Notes under the pieces: model-generated
Database searches by the model: none
What the model saw: the letters and a program-made list of their open reading frames with translations, nothing else
Told to the model about the DNA's origin: nothing
Source: Candidatus Lernaella stagnicola
GTDB taxonomy: Bacteria > Lernaellota > Lernaellaia > Lernaellales > Lernaellaceae
Assembly (NCBI GenBank): GCA_030765525.1
Contig: JAVCCK010000027.1
Coordinates: forward strand, 62,001 to 126,000
Reading direction: 5' to 3'
DNA: 64,000 nt
Part shown: piece by piece, positions 26,223 to 35,327 of the stretch
Layout: each line of letters starts with the position of its first letter
How positions within the stretch are numbered: position 1 is the stretch's first letter
Program-made: the position numbers and the translations under genes

Positions 26223-28010
26223 ATGAAGAGCAGATGGCTGTTTATTGTCGGCCTCATTTTGCTGCTTTCCGTAAGCGTAATCGCCTGCGGCGGCGGCGAT
26301 GACGACGACGATGTCACAAGCGGCGATGATGACGACACGCCGCCGATTGGCGATGATGACGATGACGATGACGATAACGATACCGCCGGTGACGACGATG
26401 ACGATACGACCGACGACGACACTACCGACGACGACACCGCCGATGACGATGTCGTCTTCACACCGGTCTACGACGAACTGCGCTGCACGCTTCCCGACCC
26501 GGAAAGCTTGGGCGGTGATACCGTAGGCGGCGGCGCGGCCACCGGCAACATCACGGTGTACGTATATGATGACGCTACCTGCGATCCAGTCGTTGGCGCC
26601 GACGTCAACGGCGTGGCTACCGATGTCGACGGCTTGGCCAGCGTACCGGCTGCGACCAAGGGTGAAACGCTCGTCGTGGCGACCGCGGCCGATCACTGGA
26701 GCTGGGCGTATCAAGCCGATGCGGCGGTGATGTATTTCCGCCTCCGCGGCGACAACACCTTCTCCTACGGCGATTCGGCCGTCGGCGAGTTCATCGACGG
26801 CACAGCGCTGGCGCTGGACAACCCGCAGCAAACCTTCACGATCCTTAGTCTCGGCCAGCTTCTCGCGGCCGAGATTTTCATCGGCGGCGCGGTGCCGGGC
26901 CTGGCTCGCAGCACGATCCTGTCGCTGGATGACGCCGGATTGGTGGCCGAGGGCCTGTTCGACATCAACTACGATTTCGACGGCGATGCCGGAACAATTG
27001 CTTTGCCGACGAACATTTACTTCCCGGAAATGGATCTCGGCCTGAACTTGATCGGCCTGCTGGAAGCTTCCGCGGACGGCGTGAACGAAGCGTTCAACGT
27101 GCCGGTGGAAGACTCGGCGACCGAAATGGCGCTGGAAGGTTTCGTGGCCAGCCTGACCATCGGTGAAGCCATCAGCACGGACGCGCTGCTGGCTCTGATT
27201 CCGGTGCTGATCGGCGGCGGCGACATCATCGAAGTGGTGCTCGGCTTGATCGAGCCGATCATCAACGACGCGTTGGCCTTCGAGTATCAGGGCGTGCTGC
27301 CCGACTGGGATACGACCGGCGCACCGGATATCGACGTGGTTTCGATCGACGAAACGACCCTTGATGTCACGACCCCGGGTTTCGCGGGCTACGACTACCT
27401 GAACGTTCTGCTCGGCGAAGTCGGCAATCGCGCTCTGTGGCCGATGGGCTTAAAAATCGGTGACGACACGACCTTCGACGCGGCCGCAGTAGACGATGGT
27501 GACTACATGCTTCTGAGTGGCCAGACCAACCTGCTGGCCATTATCGACGGTTCGACCATCGACGCGCTCGAGTTGACCTTCGCGGCTTCCTACGCCGACG
27601 AACTGGGTGACTGGGGCGGCGTGGTCGACTTCTTGGCCGAAGATTACCTGCCGGTATTCGACGGCGGTACCACCGAATACACCGCCGGTGGCGTAGTCAA
27701 TTGGGCGCTGGCTAGCAAAGCCGACGTCGACGCCTATGTCGTCGCAGCCATTCCGGCTGACGGCGAGGCCGGCATCGCGGTTCTGCCCGGCACCGTCAGC
27801 AGCTTTGATGCAGCCGGTTACTTCGACTACACGGTCAACGAAGAGGACGACGTGATCGTTGTGATCGCTCTCGACCTTCCGGCAAGCACCGACTTGAACG
27901 CGTGGGATCCGACGGCTGTCGCGTATCAGAACGCCAAGTCGCTTAGCCTGTGGACGAATTACCCGATCGACGAGTTGCTCGACGAGTTGCTGAACCCGCC
28001 AGCCCTCTAA
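26223..28010 (+). CDS. Large lipoprotein with poly-Asp stalk, unknown function
   Basis: 595 residues. The signal peptide ends with lipobox SVIAC (Cys22); Gly-Gly-Gly and an Asp-rich tract (about 25-78, including DDDTTDDDT units) follow at once. Then a carboxypeptidase-regulatory/Ig-like segment (about 95-150, with NITVYVYDDATCDPVVGADV) and a long acidic domain of about 430 residues with no cysteine-rich or catalytic motif that I recognise. Predicted to be displayed on the cell surface on its acidic linker. It has its own strong promoter and two tandem hairpins downstream, so it is probably an abundant single-gene transcript. Function unknown. Confidence 0.8.
   Translation: MKSRWLFIVGLILLLSVSVIACGGGDDDDDVTSGDDDDTPPIGDDDDDDDDNDTAGDDDDDTTDDDTTDDDTADDDVVFTPVYDELRCTLPDPESLGGDTVGGGAATGNITVYVYDDATCDPVVGADVNGVATDVDGLASVPAATKGETLVVATAADHWSWAYQADAAVMYFRLRGDNTFSYGDSAVGEFIDGTALALDNPQQTFTILSLGQLLAAEIFIGGAVPGLARSTILSLDDAGLVAEGLFDINYDFDGDAGTIALPTNIYFPEMDLGLNLIGLLEASADGVNEAFNVPVEDSATEMALEGFVASLTIGEAISTDALLALIPVLIGGGDIIEVVLGLIEPIINDALAFEYQGVLPDWDTTGAPDIDVVSIDETTLDVTTPGFAGYDYLNVLLGEVGNRALWPMGLKIGDDTTFDAAAVDDGDYMLLSGQTNLLAIIDGSTIDALELTFAASYADELGDWGGVVDFLAEDYLPVFDGGTTEYTAGGVVNWALASKADVDAYVVAAIPADGEAGIAVLPGTVSSFDAAGYFDYTVNEEDDVIVVIALDLPASTDLNAWDPTAVAYQNAKSLSLWTNYPIDELLDELLNPPAL
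26292..26457 (+). repeat. Coding repeat for Asp-rich stalk
   Basis: Irregular GAC/GAT runs encode about 55 residues rich in Asp with interspersed Thr, Gly and Pro; the same composition appears at 12651, 48818 and 59759. Confidence 0.85.
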
Positions 28011-28064
28011 ACTTCGGAACGATTTAACCACCGCCCGGCCCTACGGGGCCGGGTTAGATTCCTG

Positions 28065-28101
28065 ACAAAGTCCTCGCCATTCGGCGGGGGCTTTGTTTTT
28101 T
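28065..28101 (+). terminator. Rho-independent terminator after a second hairpin
   Basis: Stem ACAAAGTCCTCGCC / GGCGGGGGCTTTGT (28065-28096) with a four-base loop and a T6 run. A perfect eight-base hairpin CCCGGCCC / GGGCCGGG lies just upstream (28034-28053). It ends the 26.2 kb lipoprotein transcript. Confidence 0.88.
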
Positions 28102-28120
28102 GTCCGAAACCTGTTTCAGG

Positions 28121-29380
28121 CTAATTTCGGGCCGCGCGAAGTTCGACCTTCAAGTCGAGTTCAAGATGCCACGAAGGCGACAGCGAGTGAACTTCAACGT
28201 GGTTGCCCCCTTCCTGCAAGGTAGGCAGCGAGGCGGTAGCTCGTCGCATGACGGCCTTGATTCGAAGCGGCGAATCCTGTTCGTTTTCCGCAATCGAGAA
28301 CTCCGCACTTCTTACGGTTGCGAGCCAGGGATCGAGATGGTGGGGCATGGTGAAGATCGCGGGATCATCCGGCGTCGCAAACTCCGAAGGGCGCCCGTCC
28401 ATTGCGGCGATTTCGATCCTTCCGCGCACCGGGGCGATTTCTACGGACAATAAGGGAAACGGCGCGTCGATCAAAAGATGATCCTCAAACGAGGCAGTAT
28501 ATTCCAAAATAGACGTCGACCCCGTTTTCGAATCGCCGCCGCCTACTTCGGTTTTCAACCACGAACCGGGTGGAAGTACGACCTTTTCCGCCGGTAGTTT
28601 GGCGTAGGTTTTGTCGACGGATGCAAAACGCAACGGCTCGGTCAAGATGACCTTGTTTCGGTAGTACGGGTAGCCAAAGCTGCGGCCCGGTGAACGTGTA
28701 TAGAGGTTCGGATTACGCCGGAGTGTTTCAATCGACACAATTTCGCGACTTGCCTGGTCAGTGTAGAAGAAACCGCGATCGGCGTCGAAGAAATGCCAAG
28801 CGTCTTCCCAAAACACTTCGACGCCCGAGTGCACTTCGCCGAAGTGAACCACTCGCGCTTTGAAACCCGCCGCTTCGGCAAGTTGACCAAGATAGTGGGC
28901 CACCTCGCCGCATTGAGCGACCCCGTGATAGTTGAGTCCCGCCAAGACGTCGCTTGATAGAACTCCATTTTGCAAATCTCCGTCACTCACGTGCGCAATC
29001 TTTTCGCGCAACCTTTCGAACAAACAAATCATCGTAGCTTCCGGTCCGTTCGCTTTGTCCGGACATACGGAAGTAATTTCGTTCAAGCTCCAGGTGCCCG
29101 GCCTGCCACTCACAATCAAACGCGGCGATGCCATGGTTTCGTCAACGCTCGCGCGCATCGTCCAATTGCGCAGGCGGGGAGTCGATCCAGGCGAAAAAAC
29201 CAAATTCGTGGCGGGGCGATTATTGTTAAGCTGAAACACGTACGTCTCGGTCACCGTTATCGCGCCGGGCGCGAAGCGAAGCCATAGCAAGGTCGTCACA
29301 ACCGCAAGTAGTGTCGCGGCAACCACGATGAAATATTTTGTAATGGCCGACTTACGGGGCGACTGTTTTTGGCGAACCAT
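28121..29380 (-). CDS. Membrane-anchored transglutaminase-like protein
   Basis: 419 residues. An N-terminal helix (about 16-38) precedes an extracytoplasmic part. A transglutaminase-like core is visible around residues 150-200: GVAQCGEVAHYLGQLAEAAG (Cys), then VHSGVEVFWEDAWHFFDAD (His and Asp). This Cys-His-Asp order is that of microbial transglutaminase/protease-like enzymes. The C-terminal half is beta-rich and has no recognised motif. The gene looks less GC-rich than its neighbours, compatible with transfer or relaxed selection. It is divergent from the subtilisin-like gene. Activity (cross-linking or proteolysis) cannot be told. Confidence 0.7.
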   Translation of the reverse strand: MVRQKQSPRKSAITKYFIVVAATLLAVVTTLLWLRFAPGAITVTETYVFQLNNNRPATNLVFSPGSTPRLRNWTMRASVDETMASPRLIVSGRPGTWSLNEITSVCPDKANGPEATMICLFERLREKIAHVSDGDLQNGVLSSDVLAGLNYHGVAQCGEVAHYLGQLAEAAGFKARVVHFGEVHSGVEVFWEDAWHFFDADRGFFYTDQASREIVSIETLRRNPNLYTRSPGRSFGYPYYRNKVILTEPLRFASVDKTYAKLPAEKVVLPPGSWLKTEVGGGDSKTGSTSILEYTASFEDHLLIDAPFPLLSVEIAPVRGRIEIAAMDGRPSEFATPDDPAIFTMPHHLDPWLATVRSAEFSIAENEQDSPLRIKAVMRRATASLPTLQEGGNHVEVHSLSPSWHLELDLKVELRAARN

Positions 29381-29506
29381 CTCGTAATTGAACCCCTCGT
29401 AAAACCAGCTAGGAACAATATAAAATCGGAAATCGTCATGTTAGCAATTCGCTCAACATCGTCAACTCTGTTGTCATATTCCTTGTTTATTTTCGGTGTC
29501 CAGCTC

Positions 29507-29542
29507 CCCGACCCGGCCCCTTTGGAGGTCGGGCCTTTTTTT
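29507..29542 (+). terminator. Rho-independent terminator in the divergent region upstream of the protease gene
   Basis: CCCGACC (29507-29513) pairs with GGTCGGG (29527-29533) and is followed by CC and a T7 run. No plus-strand gene lies in front of it: the 275-base gap 29381-29655 shows no convincing CDS. It may end a short leader or small RNA ahead of the protease gene. Confidence 0.65.
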
Positions 29543-29655
29543 GTGCAATTTTTGCCACGAGCCAGCGACTACATTGATAACAGGACCTTGCTTGATCCTC
29601 GGGAGATAGATCGCTATTTTATGGAGCGTCCGAGGAGGTTCGAGAAAGGAAAACG

Positions 29656-31365
29656 ATGAATCGCCGATCTATGATAATTCTTGCCGCGACGTTGGTCGCC
29701 GTTTTTGTATCCGCTTCCGCCGCTCCGGCGTGGGACATCACCACCTACCGCGGCGCGGAAGTGGTCGCCGGCGAACTTATCGTCACGGTTTTGCCCGAGG
29801 CATCGCGCACCGATCTGTTGGCCGCTATCGACCGACGCGGCTTTCGCGTGGAAACCGTCCGCAATCGATTCGGCCTCACCCTGCGCCCCACCGAGTGGAT
29901 CGACCGGATCGATGAGGCCGAAGGCGCAGCGCGATACATCGCGGTCGGCTTCGATTCAGCGCGCGATATGGACGAAGTGAAAGACGAAATCGCCGCGCTG
30001 CCCGGCGTCGCCGATGTGTCCCCCGACCCTATTCGGCGGCTGTTCTTCGTGCCCAACGACCCTTTTTACGACCAGTATCAGACCTATTTGCCGCAAATTA
30101 ATGTCGAAAAAGCGTGGGATAGGACGCGCGGCAAGGGCGTGATCGTCGCGGTCATCGATACCGGATACGTGCTCAGCGGCCTGACCGACGGCGCGATCCA
30201 CGTGATGCAAGGCTACGACTTCGGCGACAACGACGATGACCCGAACGACAGCCAAGGCCACGGCACTCACGTCACGAACACCATCGCCCACCACACCAAC
30301 AACGGGTACGGCGCGGCGGGCGCGGCGCCGGAAGTGACGATTTTGCCCTGTAAGGTTTTTGCCGACGGAGCTGAGGGCGCCCGCGACAGCGACATCGCCG
30401 CAGCCATCGATTGGGCGACGTCTCAGGGCGCGCACGTGATCAATCTCAGCCTGGGCGGCAGCGAGTTCAGCGGCGCGTCCAACGCAGCGACGCGGGACGC
30501 GAATGAAGCCGGCGTCGTAGTGTTTGCGGCTTCGGGTAACGACGGTCGTGATCGCATCAGCTACCCGGCGGGATACGAGGCGGTAATCGCCGTGGGCAGC
30601 AGCGAAACGCATGCGCTGGATTCTTCGGTTTATCGCAGTTCCTTTTCGAATTACGGCGACGGCCTCGAAATCGTCGCGCCGGGAAATTCCATCATCGCTG
30701 AAACGCTAGGTCAGGACGGTATTGGATTCTACCTCGCCGCTGGTACGAGCACGGCCTCGCCCCACGCGGCGGCTGCCGGGGCCCTATTGATTGCGGCGTT
30801 GGACAAAGACTATACGCCGGACTTGATTCGTGAAGCCTTGCAGGAAACCGCTCGCGGCGCGGAGGGTTCCTGGGATTACGAGTTGGGTTTCGGCGAGATC
30901 AACATCTACGGCGCGATGGAATACCTGACCGGTCCCAACCCGAACCAACCGCCCCAAGCGGGTATCCTCACCGATGTGCTGGAAGGTCCGGCACCTCTGA
31001 CGGTGCAGTTCACCGCGGCGGCCTCGGACCCGGATCACGATCCGCTGTCGATTCTGTGGTCGTTCTCTTCGGGCGAGGTGTTCCACACGGCATTTTTCAG
31101 CCATACGTTCGAGGAACCGGGTACATACGACGTGATGCTGTCGGTATCCGATCCGGACAGCGCGGGCGATTCGGCGGTTATTTCCATTGAAGTGCAGCCG
31201 GCGGCGAAGGACAGCGCGGATGAGGACGACAAGGGCGGCGCGTGCGGCGCGACCGGCGGCGGTTTCGGCGCGTGGCTCGCGGTTCTTTTATCGCTTCTGT
31301 TTTACCGGTTTCTCACGCGTCGGGGTCGGTTGTCTGTTGCGGTAGGAACAAGGGAACTTTCCTAA
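29656..31365 (+). CDS. Secreted subtilisin-like serine protease with PKD domain and MYXO-CTERM-like tail
   Basis: 569 residues. Signal peptide (1-25), I9-like propeptide (about 30-130), S8 catalytic domain with the full triad: Asp168 (AVIDTGY), His202 (GHGTHV) and Ser365 (GTSTASPH). A PKD domain follows (about 435-515: PLTVQFTAAASDPDHDPLSI). The C-terminus has a small acidic linker, a Cys (GGACGATGGG), a hydrophobic helix (about 537-553) and an Arg-containing tail, the order of a MYXO-CTERM sorting signal. The enzyme is thus exported, matured and probably surface anchored. ATG 29656 has GGAGG-like sequence about 22 bases upstream and AAAGGAAAA nearer. It overlaps the convergent GT2 gene by 53 bases. 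Confidence 0.9.
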   Translation: MNRRSMIILAATLVAVFVSASAAPAWDITTYRGAEVVAGELIVTVLPEASRTDLLAAIDRRGFRVETVRNRFGLTLRPTEWIDRIDEAEGAARYIAVGFDSARDMDEVKDEIAALPGVADVSPDPIRRLFFVPNDPFYDQYQTYLPQINVEKAWDRTRGKGVIVAVIDTGYVLSGLTDGAIHVMQGYDFGDNDDDPNDSQGHGTHVTNTIAHHTNNGYGAAGAAPEVTILPCKVFADGAEGARDSDIAAAIDWATSQGAHVINLSLGGSEFSGASNAATRDANEAGVVVFAASGNDGRDRISYPAGYEAVIAVGSSETHALDSSVYRSSFSNYGDGLEIVAPGNSIIAETLGQDGIGFYLAAGTSTASPHAAAAGALLIAALDKDYTPDLIREALQETARGAEGSWDYELGFGEINIYGAMEYLTGPNPNQPPQAGILTDVLEGPAPLTVQFTAAASDPDHDPLSILWSFSSGEVFHTAFFSHTFEEPGTYDVMLSVSDPDSAGDSAVISIEVQPAAKDSADEDDKGGACGATGGGFGAWLAVLLSLLFYRFLTRRGRLSVAVGTRELS

Positions 31366-32077
31366 GCCCGACGCGGTGCAGCCAGAATTGCAAAATCACT
31401 TTAAGGTTTTCGAGCCCGTACTCCGCCGATCGTTTGAAGTTGATGCTTGACGCCTCGGCCATGTAACGAACCGGTACGGGAATTTCCGCGATTTTGAAGC
31501 CAAAAAAGATGGCCTGCGCCAGGAACTGCGCGTCAAAGGCGAAATCGTCGCTGTTTTGCCGCCAGGGGATGGTCTCGAGCACGCGGCGGCTGTAAGCGCG
31601 GTAGCCGGTGTGGTATTCGGACAGGTTTTGGCCCAACAGAATGTTTTCGGTGATCGTCAGTAGGCGGTTGGCCAGGTACTTGTAGACCGGCATGCCGCCG
31701 GCGAGTGCCTCGGCCCGCGTGCGGATGCGGCTGCCCAGCATAATATCGAAATAGCCGTTCTTGATAAAATCGACCATGTGTCCTGCCAGCCGGCTGTCAT
31801 ACTGGTAATCGGGATGGATCATGATGACCACATCGGCGCCACGCTCCAGCGCTTCGGCATAGCAGGTTTTTTGGTTGCCGCCGTAGCCCAGGTTGCTCTC
31901 ATGTTCGATCACGGTCAGGCCCAGTTCGCGGGCAATAGCCACCGTGCGATCGCGGCTGCAATCATCGACGAGAATGATTTCGTCGGCGACGCCGTCGGGG
32001 ATGTCGGCGACGGTCTTTTCCACTGTAGTTTCGGCGTTGTAGGCCGGCATGACGACAATCACTTTGTGTTTATGCAT
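31313..32077 (-). CDS. Family 2 glycosyltransferase (dolichyl-phosphate-mannose synthase-like)
   Basis: 254 residues from ATG 32077, preceded by AACAAGG; the frame is open further upstream but that part is not protein-like. GT2 fold: VIVVMPAYNAETTVEKTVAD at the start, EIILVDDCSRDRT (nucleotide-sugar Asp), VIEHESNLGYGGNQKT, and VVIMIHPDYQYD in the position of the DXD metal site. It probably loads a sugar onto polyprenyl phosphate or a lipid acceptor at the cytoplasmic side; no membrane helices are obvious. It could supply donors to the GT39-like enzymes elsewhere in the window. Terminal 53 bases overlap the protease gene on the other strand. Confidence 0.85.
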   Translation of the reverse strand: MHKHKVIVVMPAYNAETTVEKTVADIPDGVADEIILVDDCSRDRTVAIARELGLTVIEHESNLGYGGNQKTCYAEALERGADVVIMIHPDYQYDSRLAGHMVDFIKNGYFDIMLGSRIRTRAEALAGGMPVYKYLANRLLTITENILLGQNLSEYHTGYRAYSRRVLETIPWRQNSDDFAFDAQFLAQAIFFGFKIAEIPVPVRYMAEASSINFKRSAEYGLENLKVILQFWLHRVGLRKVPLFLPQQTTDPDA

Positions 32078-32253
32078 TACCTTGTTCCCATTGGTGGAAA
32101 TCAATAGTACAATAGCACAAATCTGATCCGGAAGTAGCGTCGAGATTTGTGGTTTCGACGTCTTGCTTGGAAGATTTGTAGACGTGTGTTTGGACGCGCA
32201 CGGTATTTGTAGGGGGGTGCAACTCGGGTGCATCAGCCGTAATCTGCTGTGAC

Positions 32254-32283
32254 TTGACAGAAAAGTCCGGGGATTGGTAGGTT
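32254..32283 (+). promoter_or_regulatory. Predicted promoter of the pilBTCS genes
   Basis: TTGACA (32254-32259), 18-base spacer, TAGGTT (32278-32283), followed by CGTG. The identical TAGGTTCGTG stretch occurs at the porG promoter. It leaves a leader of about 55 bases before pilB. The 269-base gap between the GT2 gene and pilB holds nothing else recognisable. Confidence 0.55.
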
Positions 32284-32346
32284 CGTGCGACATTTAGCGC
32301 TCTCGGGTTGGGGGAGAAAAAACAAAAATTTCCGGAGGTTCGTTGT

Positions 32347-34077
32347 ATGAGCCAGGACACGAAGAACAGCGGCGGCGGCGAAGATAAATTAGGCGAAATC
32401 CTTGTTCGCGAGGATTTGATCAGCCCCGAACAACTTGAAACCGCGCTGGCTGAACAGAAAGTTTCCGGTGGGCGCCTGAGTTACCACCTGTCCCGCCTGG
32501 GCTATCTGGAAGAGAGTGAACTCGCCGACATCTTATCGCGACAGTACAACGTGCCGTCGATCAACCTCTCCGAGTTCGAGATCGATCCGGAAGTTATCAA
32601 GCTGATCAGTCGCGACATCGTCGAGAAATATAAGGTCATCCCGATCAGCAAGGCAGACAACTCCCTGATCGTGGCCATGGCCGACCCCTCCAATATCATC
32701 GCTATCGACGATATTAAATTCCTCACGGGCTACAACATCGAAGCGGTCGTCGCGACCGAAGATTCGATCATGGCGGCCATCGACAAGTACTACGACATCG
32801 ACACGACCGAAGATTTCGACAAGGTGATGGAAGAGTTCGAGGACGAAGATCTCGAATTGATCTCGACCGAAGAAGACGTCAATTTCAAGGAACTGGAAAA
32901 AGCCGCCGAGGACGCGCCGGTCGTCAAGCTCGTCAACCTGATTCTTTCCGACGCCATCAAGAAAGGCGCCTCGGACATTCACGTCGAGCCGTACGAGAAA
33001 AGTTTCCGCGTGCGCTACCGCATTGACGGCGTCCTGCACAAGGTCATGGATCCGCCTCGCAAGCTGCAAAACGCGATCATTTCGCGCTTGAAAATTATGT
33101 CGGAACTCGACATCGCCGAACGGCGCCTGCCCCAGGATGGCCGCATCCGGTTGAAGACGGCCAAGGGCAAAGAGATGGACTTCCGTGTCTCGACCGTGCC
33201 GACGATTTTCGGTGAGAAGATCGTCCTTCGGCTCCTGGATAAGGACAGCCTGCAGCTTGACATGACCAAGCTGGGCTTCGAGGAAGGCCCGCTCAAGTGG
33301 TTCAAGGAAGCAATTCACAAACCCTTCGGCATGGTGCTGGTCACCGGCCCGACCGGTTCAGGTAAAACGACGACGCTGTACTCGGCGCTCACCGAACTGA
33401 ACACGGTGCACGACAATATCAGCACCGCGGAAGACCCGGTCGAATACACCCTACGCGGTGTCAACCAGATCCAGATGCACGATTCGATCGGCTTGAACTT
33501 CGCTGCCGCGCTGCGTTCGTTCTTGCGGCAGGACCCGGACATCATCATGGTCGGCGAGATTCGTGACTACGAGACCGCGGAAATCGCGGTCAAAGCGGCG
33601 CTCACCGGTCACATGGTGTTGTCGACGCTGCACACCAATGACGCCCCGTCGTCCGTCAACCGCCTGTTGAACATGGGTATCGAGCCCTTCCTGGTCACGG
33701 CGTCGATAGTGTTGATTCAAGCCCAGCGCTTGGTTCGGAAGATTTGCGAAACCTGCAAAGAGCCCGTGGAAATCAGCCCGCAAGTGTTCAAGGACATCCA
33801 AGTATCCGACGAGCAGGCCCACTCGATGAGCGCGCACAAGGGCGCCGGTTGCATGAAGTGTTCAAAAACCGGTTACCGCGGCCGCATCGCGTTGTTTGAA
33901 GTTTTGCCCGTGTGGGAAGAGATCAAGGAATTCGTCCTCAACGGCGCTTCGACTTCGGAAATCAAACGCGAGGCGATTCGCCTGGGAATGAAGACGATGC
34001 GCCAAGCGGGCATCACCAAAATCGACGAAGGCATCACGACCGTCGAAGAAGTGGTTCGCGTCACCGCGACGGATTAA
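32347..34077 (+). CDS. pilB: Type IV pilus assembly ATPase PilB
   Basis: 576 residues from ATG 32347 with CGGAGG eight bases upstream. Hexameric motor that drives pilus extension at the inner membrane. The N-terminal GspE/MshEN-type domain (about 10-150) is followed by the secretion ATPase core: Walker A GPTGSGKTTT (about 334-343), Asp box and Walker B-like DIIMVGEIRDYETAEIAV (from 398), His box STLHTNDAP. Near the end a tetracysteine zinc site is intact (CETCKEP and CMKCSKTGYRGR). First of pilB-pilT-pilC-pilS. Minor pilins, PilM-Q and the prepilin peptidase are not in the window. Confidence 0.95.
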   Translation: MSQDTKNSGGGEDKLGEILVREDLISPEQLETALAEQKVSGGRLSYHLSRLGYLEESELADILSRQYNVPSINLSEFEIDPEVIKLISRDIVEKYKVIPISKADNSLIVAMADPSNIIAIDDIKFLTGYNIEAVVATEDSIMAAIDKYYDIDTTEDFDKVMEEFEDEDLELISTEEDVNFKELEKAAEDAPVVKLVNLILSDAIKKGASDIHVEPYEKSFRVRYRIDGVLHKVMDPPRKLQNAIISRLKIMSELDIAERRLPQDGRIRLKTAKGKEMDFRVSTVPTIFGEKIVLRLLDKDSLQLDMTKLGFEEGPLKWFKEAIHKPFGMVLVTGPTGSGKTTTLYSALTELNTVHDNISTAEDPVEYTLRGVNQIQMHDSIGLNFAAALRSFLRQDPDIIMVGEIRDYETAEIAVKAALTGHMVLSTLHTNDAPSSVNRLLNMGIEPFLVTASIVLIQAQRLVRKICETCKEPVEISPQVFKDIQVSDEQAHSMSAHKGAGCMKCSKTGYRGRIALFEVLPVWEEIKEFVLNGASTSEIKREAIRLGMKTMRQAGITKIDEGITTVEEVVRVTATD

Positions 34078-34205
34078 GCGTCGCGACTTGCAGGGTAATG
34101 GCGATTCACCCGCTCCCTTGAGGGGAACGGCTAAGAATTCAACCATATTGGCGGAAAGCGGACTCGTATTGAGTCATCAACGTCTTTCCTGCGGAGAATC
34201 CTGAA

Positions 34206-35285
34206 GTGGTCGATCTACACCAACTCCTCAAATTGATGATCGAAAAAAACGCCAGTGACCTCCACATCACCACAGGCACACCCCCGCAATTGCGGATTGA
34301 CGGTCGTTTGACGCCGGTCAACATGCCGCAATTGACCGCGTCGGACACCAAACGACTATGTTATTCGGTGCTCACGGAAAACCAGCGCCGAATCTTCGAG
34401 GAAGACAGCGAGTTAGACTTGTCTTTCGGCGTCAAGGGCCTATCTCGATTTCGCGCCAACGTGTACAAGCAGCGCGGCGCGGTGGCCGGGGCGTTTCGGG
34501 TCATTCCCTTCAAAACCTTCAGTTTTCAGGAATTGGGTTTACCGCCGATTATCGGGGATTTAGTCAACCGTCCGGCGGGGCTGATTCTGGTTACGGGAAC
34601 GACCGGCTCGGGTAAGTCGACGACGCTCACCAGCATCATCGACAAGATCAACATGACGCGCAATCAGCACATCATGACCATCGAGGACCCGGTCGAGTAC
34701 CTGCACGCCCACAAAGGGTGCATCGTCAACCAGCGCGAAGTGCATTCGGATACGCACAGTTTCGTGCGGGCGCTTAAATACGTGCTGCGGCAGGACCCCG
34801 ACATCGTGCTGATCGGCGAGATGCGTGACGTGGAGACCATCGAATCCGCGTTGAATATTGCCGAAACAGGCCACTTGACCTTTGCCACGCTGCACACCTC
34901 CAGCGCCGTACACACCATCAACCGCATTATCGATGTGTTTCCGCCGCACCAGCAGCCGCAGGTTCGCGCCCAGCTTTCCATGGTTCTAGAAGCCGTGTTG
35001 TGCCAGCAACTGTTGCCGCGGGCCAGCGGCGTCGGCCGCGTTCTATCGCTGGAAATCATGGTGCCCAATGCCGCGATTCGCAATTTGATTCGTGAAGACA
35101 AGGTTCACCAGATCTACAGCCAGATGCAGGTTGGCCAATCGACGCACGGAATGTTGACGATGAACCAATCTCTGGTTGCCCTGTACCGCAAGGGAATCGT
35201 TTCCCTCAAGGAAGCCCAGATGCGCGCTGTCGACCTGGACGAATTTACGAACCTTTTGGAAGGAAACGCGCCCAAACGGAAATAA
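34206..35285 (+). CDS. pilT: Type IV pilus retraction ATPase PilT
   Basis: 359 residues starting at GTG 34206 (GGAGA upstream). Retraction motor for twitching motility. Typical N-terminus LLKLMIEKNASDLHITTGTP, Walker A GTTGSGKSTT (about 131-140), Walker B region DIVLIGEMRDVETIESALNI, His box FATLHTSSAVHTINRI, and the PilT-specific AIRNLIREDKVHQIYSQMQ motif near residue 300. Length is normal. A 128-base gap after pilB contains no gene. Confidence 0.95.
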   Translation: MVDLHQLLKLMIEKNASDLHITTGTPPQLRIDGRLTPVNMPQLTASDTKRLCYSVLTENQRRIFEEDSELDLSFGVKGLSRFRANVYKQRGAVAGAFRVIPFKTFSFQELGLPPIIGDLVNRPAGLILVTGTTGSGKSTTLTSIIDKINMTRNQHIMTIEDPVEYLHAHKGCIVNQREVHSDTHSFVRALKYVLRQDPDIVLIGEMRDVETIESALNIAETGHLTFATLHTSSAVHTINRIIDVFPPHQQPQVRAQLSMVLEAVLCQQLLPRASGVGRVLSLEIMVPNAAIRNLIREDKVHQIYSQMQVGQSTHGMLTMNQSLVALYRKGIVSLKEAQMRAVDLDEFTNLLEGNAPKRK

Positions 35286-35327
35286 GTGTGCTAAAATCGC
35301 TCGTGAATCACCCTGGAGGTCAGCCAG

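Noticed and set aside
29369-29659. 96-codon plus-strand frame before the subtilisin-like gene
   Set aside because: It contains the terminator hairpin, has no ribosome site and an unlikely composition.
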